From: Moorena bouillonii PNG | GTDB taxonomy: Bacteria; Cyanobacteriota; Cyanobacteriia; Cyanobacteriales; Coleofasciculaceae | Direction of reading: 5' to 3' | Assembly (NCBI RefSeq): GCF_001942495.1 | Contig: NZ_MKZS01000001.1 | Span: 3,756,158 to 3,820,157 of the forward strand | Length of the DNA stretch: 64,000 nucleotides | Part shown: positions 35,411 to 43,126 of the stretch, piece by piece | Position numbering within the stretch: position 1 is the stretch's first letter | Layout of the letters: each line of letters begins with the position of its first letter | Notes under the pieces: model-generated | Database searches by the model: none | Seen by the model: only the letters and a program-made list of their open reading frames with translations | What the model was told of the DNA's origin: nothing | Position numbers and translations under genes: made by a program

Positions 35411-37096
35411 ATGACAACTCCTCGATTGTATTTGCCGAAACCCCGAGAGGCGGTGGACAACTATCTCAGAATCATTTCAATCAATGATGTTTACGACATC
35501 AATAATTATCCCTACGTGGAAACAGTGATTAAATCCCTGAAGGAAACATCGGAAGATGCCATGGTGATTGCCTGCCTCAGCGGAGACTTTCTCTCTCCTT
35601 GTTTAATTACCTCCCTTGATGGCGGGAAAGCCATGCTGGACGTGCTCAAGGTAGTCAACATTGATTATATTTGCTTGGGCAACCATGAATTCGATGTGAC
35701 CGTGGATGTCCTAGGTGAGCGTTTCAAAACCTACGAAGGGAAATGCTTAAATAGCAACATCTTGGACTTGCCAATTGTGGATGCCAGTGGTCAGCTGCTT
35801 CCGAAATATGACATTGTTGAAGTCGGTTCTCGTAGAGTTGCCTTTGCTGGATTTTGCACTAGTAAGATCAATACTTTCCGACCCGGGGCGAACATAACCA
35901 TCCAACCCATCTTTGATGCGTTAAAAGAAACCTGGTCTGAGTGTTCCAATGACGCAACCATGCTGATTCCGCTGACCCATCAGACGATTGCCGAAGATCG
36001 GGAACTAGCCACGGGGATCGAGCAAGATGACCAACTTAGTGGTAAGGTTCCTGTAATTGTTGGGGGGCACGAGCATGAGATTTATATTGAGAAAATTGAG
36101 GGGAGTCTGATTGTTAAGGCTGGTGCTGATGCTACTAATGTGGTTGTTGTTGATGTCTGGTGGGATGCTTCCGAGCAGTGGCATAGTGCTGTTCATCTGT
36201 TGCCAGCCACCCATTTTGATGCCGATCCCAAGGTCCAAAAGTTTGTAGAAAGTACCGAAAATTTTCTAGGTTCGCTGATGGATGTGGAAATTTTTGAGGT
36301 GAAAGAACCCATGTCCTCTAAACGGATGCGATTCCAACCCGAAAAAGTGGCCTCAACCCTATGTTCTTATATCAAGAAAAGCTTTAAAAATGTCGATCTA
36401 GTTATGATCCAGGGAGGATCCTTTAGGGGTAAGCGAGACTATGAGAAGGGAGAATCGTTCACATATAGGGATTTGTTGGAAGAGATGCCATTGGATACCG
36501 AAATGGCCTTGATTCAGGTGCCTGGGTACATCTTACAAGAGGCGATCGCCGAAACTCGCGGCACGCCCGAGCGGGAAGCATCCAATTTTCTCCATGCCGA
36601 TCTTGATGTAGTAGTTGAAGACTACCCCAGTCTGAAAATTGTCAGCATTAACCACGCCCCATTTGATCCCCAAAAGATTTACACCCTCAGTATTGTCCAA
36701 TTCTTGCTGAGGGGGCTCGATCAAATCAAACCGTTGGTAGATTATGTCAACGCAAATGGAGGTGCTCCACCTTTGGAGCAATGTCTTCCAGGCCAAAACC
36801 TGATCGTAGAAAGCTGTATGAAAGATGCCTGGAGAGTCCTAATTAATTATGAGGAATGGGACGCCGATGGCGATGGGGAAATCACCAGAGAAGAGCTGAA
36901 ACAGGGTGTCAAAAATGCCTTTGCCTTTCTCGATCAAAATCAGGATGGGTATATTTCCCCCGCAGAACTACGGGCAGCATTGGCAGAACGGACAGGCCGC
37001 ATTCAGAAAGGATTAATCAGCCTGATGTTTGAGGTGTTGGATGTCGATAAAGATGGTATGGTATCGATGGATGAGCTGGCATCGTTAGCAATGTAA
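35411..37096 (+). CDS. 5'-nucleotidase-family metallophosphoesterase with three EF-hands
   Basis: 561 residues. The N-terminal metallophosphatase domain has the metal-ligand motifs NDVYDI, CLSGDFLSP, GNHEFD and GGHEHE, and the C-terminal nucleotidase domain follows (about 285-480, with QGGSFRGKRDY and LLEEMPLDTEM). After it come three EF-hands, DADGDGEITREE, DQNQDGYISPAE and DVDKDGMVSMDE (about 486-561), which should bind calcium. No signal peptide is seen, unlike most periplasmic 5'-nucleotidases, so it may be cytoplasmic or use another export route. A decayed nucleoside hydrolase starts 10 bp downstream, suggesting a former nucleotide-salvage operon. Confidence 0.85.
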   Translation: MTTPRLYLPKPREAVDNYLRIISINDVYDINNYPYVETVIKSLKETSEDAMVIACLSGDFLSPCLITSLDGGKAMLDVLKVVNIDYICLGNHEFDVTVDVLGERFKTYEGKCLNSNILDLPIVDASGQLLPKYDIVEVGSRRVAFAGFCTSKINTFRPGANITIQPIFDALKETWSECSNDATMLIPLTHQTIAEDRELATGIEQDDQLSGKVPVIVGGHEHEIYIEKIEGSLIVKAGADATNVVVVDVWWDASEQWHSAVHLLPATHFDADPKVQKFVESTENFLGSLMDVEIFEVKEPMSSKRMRFQPEKVASTLCSYIKKSFKNVDLVMIQGGSFRGKRDYEKGESFTYRDLLEEMPLDTEMALIQVPGYILQEAIAETRGTPEREASNFLHADLDVVVEDYPSLKIVSINHAPFDPQKIYTLSIVQFLLRGLDQIKPLVDYVNANGGAPPLEQCLPGQNLIVESCMKDAWRVLINYEEWDADGDGEITREELKQGVKNAFAFLDQNQDGYISPAELRAALAERTGRIQKGLISLMFEVLDVDKDGMVSMDELASLAM

Positions 37097-37106
37097 GGAG
37101 AACACA

Positions 37107-37582
37107 ATGGTTAATTCCCAAGCCCGTCCCATTTATCGATACTGATGGGGGTGTTGATGATGCCCTCGCAATTATCATGGCCCTGAATTGTGAACAAATT
37201 GAGCTCAAATCAGTCACCGTGTTAGCTGGCAATATTGATTTCATCAAGCTGCTAATAATTTGTTGCGGGTGATTGACATTGTTCAACCAAACCAGCCTCC
37301 CCTAGTGGCAAAAGGCTGTGAAAAACCTCTGGTTCGTCCTCCCTTCAATGCTGCAGGCATTCATGGCTCCGATGGACTGGGAGAATTGCATCAGTTCAAA
37401 AATGCTGATGGCAGCCCAAGTATCCCCAACTTACCATGGAGCCTTCTTCAGAAGATGCTGTTGATGTATTGCTCAAAGCCGCCCAGGAATATGGCAGCGA
37501 CTTGACCATTGTGGCTCTAGGACCATTGACCAATATTGCAACAGCTCTGCAGCGCGATCGCACCACCCTGCAAGATCAATAG
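37107..37582 (+). pseudogene. Nucleoside hydrolase remnant
   Basis: A ribosome binding site (AAGGAG) and ATG lie 10 bp after the nucleotidase stop. Joined across three frameshifts, the sequence reads FIDTDGGVDDALAIIMAL (the calcium-binding DTDxGxDDA motif of nucleoside hydrolases), then QAANNLLRVIDIV and GIHGSDGLGE, then LTIVALGPLTNIATAL. Frameshifts fall near 37128, 37247 and 37435. The C-terminal half is missing; an insertion sequence starts at 37600. The gene is dead. Confidence 0.85.
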
Positions 37583-37599
37583 ATTATGTCTGGTTTCTA

Positions 37600-38994
37600 C
37601 TCAGATCTTGCACCTGATCAGACAAAAATCAAAACTAAGCTCATGTAACCAAGGCATAAGTGTATCTAAATGATTGAAAATAGAGAGAAGCAAAATATGC
37701 GGTAAAAGTAAAATAAGTGCTTGTTGTGCACAATAAAACCCATCTAAATTATCCGATTTACCTAAGTGTAAATAAACCCAATAAGCCAACAAATAAGAAA
37801 CTAAACACAGAATCAACCAACGGTAGACTCCAAGTCTTGTCTTTTGTCCAAAGCGGTGTAGGCTAAAACGATGTTTAGCTGTCTTAAAGAAACCCTCAAT
37901 CTGCCATCTACGTTTTCCCCATCGAGCAATAGTTTTACCCTTCATTGGTTTAGTTGATATCACAAAACGTTGAATCATTTTGCCATCTCGTTTTAACCAT
38001 ATCCATGACAAAAAAACAGGTAATTTTAAACCATTCAAATAAACTTGTTGACCACGCTTTTTAATGTCTGAGACCTTACGACCATCAGTTAAAGTTCGAT
38101 TTTTCCTAATCCCAACAATAGCATGGCCGGATTTTTGACGGATATTATCAATCAATTTAATTGTACCAAAAGCCGTATCACCAAGTACATAAACTTGAAA
38201 ATTTTGAGTAATTTTTTTAGGGAAATTATTTAATAACTTCTGTGCTAATTGGGATGGGGAGGGAGTACCCTTACCCCTATAAATCCTGAAACTCCAAGGA
38301 ATACGCCAATTTCCCAGGACTAAATACATCACTACAATGTGTAAACCTTTCTTATGATTATAGACTCGCACTAAGTTTCCTAGATGGGTAAAATTACCTA
38401 CCTTTTCTAGGGTAGTTAAATCTAGGATTACTTGTAGAGTTGGTTTTCTTCCTCTTTTTCTTTGATCAAGAATAAATTTGATTATTAAAGAACGAACGGT
38501 ACGAATTAAAGAACGGGTTGACCATTGATAATTATTTAAAAAACGACTAATAGCACTTGCCGATTTGGTTTGACAATGATCCGGAACAGAATTACCTTGC
38601 CCACAAAGGATTAATCCAAAAATGGATTCTAAGGTTTCTTGTTGATAACTAGTGGGCATTAATTGTTTTAAGTTTGAGATTAATTTTTCTACTTCTGGTA
38701 AAATCTTATTCAGGGTCTTTATCCTCCATTAATCTTAGAAAAGAGTTTACCACAATTCTCATGTAATCAAAAAAAATATCAATTCTAATTGAAGCCATAA
38801 CTAAACTATTGATTATTTATATTTTTCCGTATAATCTGGGTCATTGAGTGTCATTAAATTATGGGATACAGAGGCTTTTTCAAGGTATTTGATTAGTTGT
38901 CTCTAACTCAGGGATAGAACTGCCTCTAATCCCCTAATAACAATAACTTCAGCCGTTCCTTCTCACAGCCACTTTTTTTGGTGCAAGATCTGAG
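37600..38994 (-). mobile_element. IS4-type insertion sequence, 1,395 bp
   Basis: Bounded by a perfect 15-bp terminal inverted repeat, CTCAGATCTTGCACC (37600-37614) and GGTGCAAGATCTGAG (38980-38994), with one transposase gene inside. CTA flanks both ends (37597-37599 and 38995-38997), a possible 3-bp target duplication. It lies just after the nucleoside hydrolase remnant and may have removed its 3' part. The long noncoding stretch upstream of the transposase (38714-38980) is unusual. Confidence 0.85.
37601..38659 (-). CDS. IS4-family DDE transposase
   Basis: 352 residues from ATG 38659, with RNase H-fold DDE motifs: first Asp in VILDLTTLEKVG, second in VLGDTAFGTIK and the Glu in RWQIEGFFKTAKH (the YREK-like region of IS4 transposases). 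The reading frame continues upstream as TLNKILPEVEKLISNLKQL to a CTG at 38713 placed 9 nt after GGAGG, so the true start may be that CTG, giving 370 residues. The stop codon overlaps the left inverted repeat. The frame is intact, so the element may be active. Confidence 0.88.
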   Translation of the reverse strand: MPTSYQQETLESIFGLILCGQGNSVPDHCQTKSASAISRFLNNYQWSTRSLIRTVRSLIIKFILDQRKRGRKPTLQVILDLTTLEKVGNFTHLGNLVRVYNHKKGLHIVVMYLVLGNWRIPWSFRIYRGKGTPSPSQLAQKLLNNFPKKITQNFQVYVLGDTAFGTIKLIDNIRQKSGHAIVGIRKNRTLTDGRKVSDIKKRGQQVYLNGLKLPVFLSWIWLKRDGKMIQRFVISTKPMKGKTIARWGKRRWQIEGFFKTAKHRFSLHRFGQKTRLGVYRWLILCLVSYLLAYWVYLHLGKSDNLDGFYCAQQALILLLPHILLLSIFNHLDTLMPWLHELSFDFCLIRCKI

Positions 38995-39163
38995 CTATTC
39001 CCAATTCCCAATTCCGTCTCCCCACACTTCCCACACTTCCCACACTTCCCACACTTCCCACATTCTTCTCCCTCTTGCTAGCATGCCTATTGCCTATTGC
39101 CTATTGCCTATTGCCTCTTGCCTATTCCCTGTTCCCTATTGCCTATTCCCTGTTCCCTATTCC
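38995..39163. repeat. Nonamer and heptamer tracts next to the insertion sequence
   Basis: Four to five copies of the 9-mer CCCACACTT (39020-39062) are followed by TTGCCTA and TTCCCTA heptamers (39085-39180). The latter run into the nnr coding region and supply its stop on the minus strand. Confidence 0.85.
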
Positions 39164-40759
39164 CTACTCCCTATTCCCTCTCACCACTGTCATCAAAAAC
39201 TCCGCCAAGGTTACCCCATCGACCCCCAACTCACTCCGCTCCTGAGCCGCTAAAATTCCTGCTTGGGCATGCCACCAGGCTGCCGTTGCCACTATTGCCT
39301 CCAAAGGATGCTCAGACAGAACTGGCTGAGCCATCAAACCTCCCACTAGTCCAGTGAGCACATCCCCACTCCCACCTCGGGCTAGAGCTGGTGTACTTTC
39401 AGGAATCAGCCACACTGAGCCCATAGGATTTGCGATCGCACTCCTGGCTCCTTTTAACAACACCACAGACCGACTCAGTTGGGATGCCTTCCGCACGGCC
39501 TTGACTCGATCCGGTAACAGTTCTGCGGAATCAGGAAATAAACGTCGGAACTCTCCGACATGAGGGGTTAAGACTGTCTGGCCTGGACGCTTCAACAAAG
39601 TGGGAATAGTGATCAGTTCCGCTAGGATATTTAAACTATCCGCATCCAAAACCATTGGGCATGGGGCAGCTAAAACCCCTTGCACTATATCCTTAGCATC
39701 CTTTGTTAAACCAGGACCACATGCGATCGCATTATAAGTCTGATTTGAAGCGTGATAGCTACCAGAGGGTTGGTGTAACTTCTCTAACACTAACTCAGGC
39801 AAAAATGCTATAGCACCCGCCGTCGTTTCTGGGCAACCAATTACCACTGCTTCTGGCAAGTGACTGACCACTAGCAATTTGATAGACTCCGGTACTGCCA
39901 TGGAAAGCATCCCCACCCCACTAGCCCGAGCCCCTAATCCCGCCAAAATTGCTGCCCCTGAATACTGTTTGGAGCCACAAATCAGCAACAGATTGCCCTG
40001 TTGGTACTTATGAGTTACCTTAGGGCGAGGTAAAGGTAAAAAATGTTTCGCAACAGTTTTTGTCACTCTGAGCAAATCTGGTGGCTCACCTAAAATTGAC
40101 CAAATATCCTTGAGGGGAATACCAAAATCAATTAACTCAGCTTCACCAATATAATCCAACCCTTGGTCTTGCAGAAACCCCAACTTCCACAACCCTAAGC
40201 ACAATGTCCGGGTAGCCCGAACCGCGATGCCCAAAACTTCCCCAGTATCAGTATGTAATCCCGAAGGTAAATCAATACTCACCACCGGTTGTGACCATTG
40301 ATTCAACAGCTCAACCGCCTCAGCGATACTACCAGAAAGCGATCGCGTCAGTCCAAATCCGAACAAACCATCAATAATCAGGTCACACTCATACAGCGGT
40401 TCAATCTCGTCATAAAAAGGAATCCCCAAGCTAAGCGCATACCGAGCATGGTAGTCAGTCAATTCCTTCAGTTTCGACAAAGGACGGTAAATGTGGATCT
40501 CATACCCCTGTAAATAAAGTTCACGAGCAACAACTAACCCATCGCCCCCATTATGACCAGGACCAACTAACACACCCACTCGCCTCTTCTCAGCCCAGGG
40601 ATAAAGACTTTGAATAGAGCGAGTAATCAATCCTGCCACCTTTTCCATCAAAGCTGCTACAGGCATCCCCGCCTCAAAGATGCGCCCTTCAATCTGACGC
40701 ATCTGCTCAGCAGTTACCACCACTTGCTCAATTACTTCTCGCCGATTCTGAGACTCCAT
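39164..40759 (-). CDS. nnr: Bifunctional NAD(P)H-hydrate repair enzyme Nnr
   Basis: 531 residues combining both repair steps for hydrated NAD(P)H. The N-terminal YjeF domain (NAD(P)HX epimerase, about 12-225) has GPGHNGGDGLVVARELY and VSIDLPSGLHTDTG. The C-terminal ribokinase-fold dehydratase (about 235-530) has GSKQYSGAAILAG, ACGPGLT, VLDADSLN, VLTPHVGEF and ARGGSGDVLTG. ATG at 40759. The last residues (RGNRE) and the TAG stop are encoded by a GGGAATA/GGGAGTA heptamer tract, so the C-terminus differs from an ancestral end. Confidence 0.95.
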   Translation of the reverse strand: MESQNRREVIEQVVVTAEQMRQIEGRIFEAGMPVAALMEKVAGLITRSIQSLYPWAEKRRVGVLVGPGHNGGDGLVVARELYLQGYEIHIYRPLSKLKELTDYHARYALSLGIPFYDEIEPLYECDLIIDGLFGFGLTRSLSGSIAEAVELLNQWSQPVVSIDLPSGLHTDTGEVLGIAVRATRTLCLGLWKLGFLQDQGLDYIGEAELIDFGIPLKDIWSILGEPPDLLRVTKTVAKHFLPLPRPKVTHKYQQGNLLLICGSKQYSGAAILAGLGARASGVGMLSMAVPESIKLLVVSHLPEAVVIGCPETTAGAIAFLPELVLEKLHQPSGSYHASNQTYNAIACGPGLTKDAKDIVQGVLAAPCPMVLDADSLNILAELITIPTLLKRPGQTVLTPHVGEFRRLFPDSAELLPDRVKAVRKASQLSRSVVLLKGARSAIANPMGSVWLIPESTPALARGGSGDVLTGLVGGLMAQPVLSEHPLEAIVATAAWWHAQAGILAAQERSELGVDGVTLAEFLMTVVRGNRE

Positions 40760-40966
40760 CAGTAGAATTTAGAATGTAGAATGTAGAATTTAGAATTATT
40801 GAATGTAGAATTTAGAATTATTGAATGTAGAATTTAGAATTTAGAATTCTGCCTTTTGCCTTCTTAATTCTGCCTTTTGCCTTTTGCCTTTTGCCTTTTG
40901 CCTTTTGCCTTCTTAATTCTTAATTCTTAATTCTTAATTCTTAATTCTTAATTCTTCATTCTGCCC
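40760..40966. repeat. Mixed heptamer tracts between nnr and the SPOR-like gene
   Basis: Starting at 40772: AGAATGT/AGAATTT units with ATTG interruptions, then CCTTTTG heptamers (about 40851-40912), then TTAATTC heptamers to 40962. The three words are different but share the 7-bp period. Confidence 0.9.
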
Positions 40967-41893
40967 CTACCGACCAAAATACACCCGTGCATCCCAACCA
41001 GCAGAGCGCAAACGATTACTCCAACGTTCTGCATCACCCCGCTTTTTAAACGGACCAACAGCAACATGTTTACCTCTTGGGGCATCTCGTTGGCTGACTA
41101 AATCCTGGGCAATCCCAATTTTAACCAATTCCGTGACCATCTCTGGTAACCTCTGAGCATTTCCAGGAATAGCCACAAAATAGCTCCTACCCCTGGATTC
41201 TCCTGAATCCCCTGGATTAGAACCAGAAGTGACAGCACCACGGTTCGCCAAATCTAATCCTGTTTCTGGATACACCAAACGGGAGCCATAGGTGATTGAG
41301 CCATCAGATGAGAAAGTTGCTATGTTGCTCAGATTTGTAGCACCATTATCAAATACTTGTTGTGCAATTGTTGTGATGCGGGCTGGAATTCCCAAAGCTT
41401 CCAAAGCCTGGAGACGAGACTGAGCATTGTAGCGATCCATAAATGTACCTGCTTGAATCACCCCCTCTCCCTCGCGCACAAACGCTTGTGGTTCAATTGC
41501 TTGTACTTGGGATAACAACCAATCACTATCACCCACCACATCAACCCGATAGAGATTAGCGATGGGTATTGATCTATTAGTTCTTGATGGATTAGTTATT
41601 GATCTATTAGTGTCGTTGACGTTTAACTCAGGTGGTAATGGTGTATTTGGTGTATTGCTTGGCCGATTGGGTGAGGCGGTTGGCAAAATTAAAGGGGAAG
41701 TATTAACCGATGGTAGAGAAGATGGCCTCATAGTTGGTAGAGGTTCCCCAAAAAATCTCGGTTCTGGTGAAGTTTGGGCACTAGCTGGCGTAAGGTCCCC
41801 CATAACTGTTTGCCCAGTCAGTAGTAACAGTAGCCAACCAGTTACCTTAATCAGTGTTTTAGGATTTCTGAATTGGTCAGACACTCTGATCAT
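40967..41893 (-). CDS. Exported SPOR-like domain protein
   Basis: 308 residues. An N-terminal hydrophobic segment (about 17-30) with ASA|QTSPE suggests a cleavable signal. A Pro/Ser/Asn-rich linker (about 42-105) is followed by two regions: VQAGTFMDRYNAQSRLQALEALGIPARI (about 145-172), which has the look of a SPOR motif (xVQxGxFxxxxxAxxL), and a C-terminal AVGPFKKRGDAERWSNRLRSAGWDARVYF of the same pattern. SPOR domains bind denuded peptidoglycan glycans at division sites; the role here is inferred. No operon partner. Confidence 0.7.
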   Translation of the reverse strand: MIRVSDQFRNPKTLIKVTGWLLLLLTGQTVMGDLTPASAQTSPEPRFFGEPLPTMRPSSLPSVNTSPLILPTASPNRPSNTPNTPLPPELNVNDTNRSITNPSRTNRSIPIANLYRVDVVGDSDWLLSQVQAIEPQAFVREGEGVIQAGTFMDRYNAQSRLQALEALGIPARITTIAQQVFDNGATNLSNIATFSSDGSITYGSRLVYPETGLDLANRGAVTSGSNPGDSGESRGRSYFVAIPGNAQRLPEMVTELVKIGIAQDLVSQRDAPRGKHVAVGPFKKRGDAERWSNRLRSAGWDARVYFGR

Positions 41894-41962
41894 AATCGGT
41901 CTTGCTCTCTAGTAAGATGAATAGGTTATATCAATTTAAATTTACCCGTCAACCCTTAACAA

Positions 41963-43126
41963 ATGAAGAAAATCCTGTCAAAATTGGTAATCTTACCGCT
42001 GATAATTCTCTGCATTATAGCCTGTCAAAGCAGTAATTTAGATGGAGTAACCACGGTCACTCTCGGTGGTTGGCAAAGCAGCCCTACTGAAAAACAATTA
42101 CTAGAGCAAGTACTAAAGGAATTTGAAGCTAAACATCCCAAGGTAAAGGTTAAGCTTGAAGTCATCACTGGTCAATACATGGATGTGATCAAAACCCGAT
42201 TAATTGGTGATGCAGCTCCAGATATCTTTTATTTAGATGCCTATGAAGCCCCATTACTAATGAGTCATGATGTGTTGGAGCCTTTGGATGACTACATTAA
42301 GCGCACTGATAATTTTGATGTAGCTGACTTTGAACCCTCTCTGTTTAAAGCATTCCAATATAATGGAATAACTTACGGATTGCCTAAAGATTTTTCCACC
42401 CTTGCCCTTTTTTACAATAAGCAATTATTCAAACAAGCTAATTTAACTCAACCACCCCAAACTTGGGAAGAATTACGGGATTATTCCCAAAAACTAACCT
42501 TTGATAAGAATCGCGATGGCAGGAATGAACACTATGGTTTAGGAATTAATCAGGAACTGGCTCGTCTCTATTTTTTAATTAAAGCCTTTGGAGGTAATTT
42601 AGTTGACAATAACGGCTATGCTACCTTTGCCACTCCTGAAACTTTTAAAAGTCTTCAAACTGTCATTGACCTATACCGAAACTACCAGTCTGCTGCCTTA
42701 CCCTCAGACGTTGGGGCTAGTTCTGGTAGCGAAATGTTTGGTCAAGGTAAAACCGCAATGGTAATCGAAGGTAGCTGGGCTATTCCTTATCTCAAAGACA
42801 CATTTCCTAAAATTAAATTCGCCACCGCTGAAGTTCCCTCCTTAGGTAGTAAAAAAGGAACCATGGCTTATACCGTTGCTTATGTTATGAATAAACAAGC
42901 TCAACATAAAGAAGCAGCTTGGGAACTCATTTCCTATCTTACCGGCAAAGAAGGAATGAAAGCTTGGGGAAAAGCCGGACTAGTACTGCCTTCTCGGGTC
43001 TCTGTGTTATCGGAATTAGGGTATCAAAAAAATCCCCTTTATGCTCCTTTTATTAAAGGAGCCGCCTATGCCACCATTTGGCAAGCTGGGGAAACCTTGC
43101 CAATTTCTACTGAAGTTAACATTTAA
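41963..43126 (+). CDS. Sugar ABC transporter substrate-binding lipoprotein, 3'-truncated at the junction
   Basis: Signal peptide with lipobox Cys21 (LCIIACQSS) and a family 1 extracellular binding protein fold: VTLGGWQSSPTEKQLLEQVL, the DIFYLDAYEAP strand, YGLPKDFSTLALFYNK, NRDGRNEHYGLG, FGQGKTAMVIEGSW and VAYVMNKQAQHKEAAWELI. This is an oligosaccharide-type importer component of the cyanobacterium. The genuine sequence ends at WQAGETLP (43,102); the last eight codons before the stop are flavobacterial DNA read in the wrong direction. Family members run about 30-40 residues further. Confidence 0.85.
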   Translation: MKKILSKLVILPLIILCIIACQSSNLDGVTTVTLGGWQSSPTEKQLLEQVLKEFEAKHPKVKVKLEVITGQYMDVIKTRLIGDAAPDIFYLDAYEAPLLMSHDVLEPLDDYIKRTDNFDVADFEPSLFKAFQYNGITYGLPKDFSTLALFYNKQLFKQANLTQPPQTWEELRDYSQKLTFDKNRDGRNEHYGLGINQELARLYFLIKAFGGNLVDNNGYATFATPETFKSLQTVIDLYRNYQSAALPSDVGASSGSEMFGQGKTAMVIEGSWAIPYLKDTFPKIKFATAEVPSLGSKKGTMAYTVAYVMNKQAQHKEAAWELISYLTGKEGMKAWGKAGLVLPSRVSVLSELGYQKNPLYAPFIKGAAYATIWQAGETLPISTEVNI

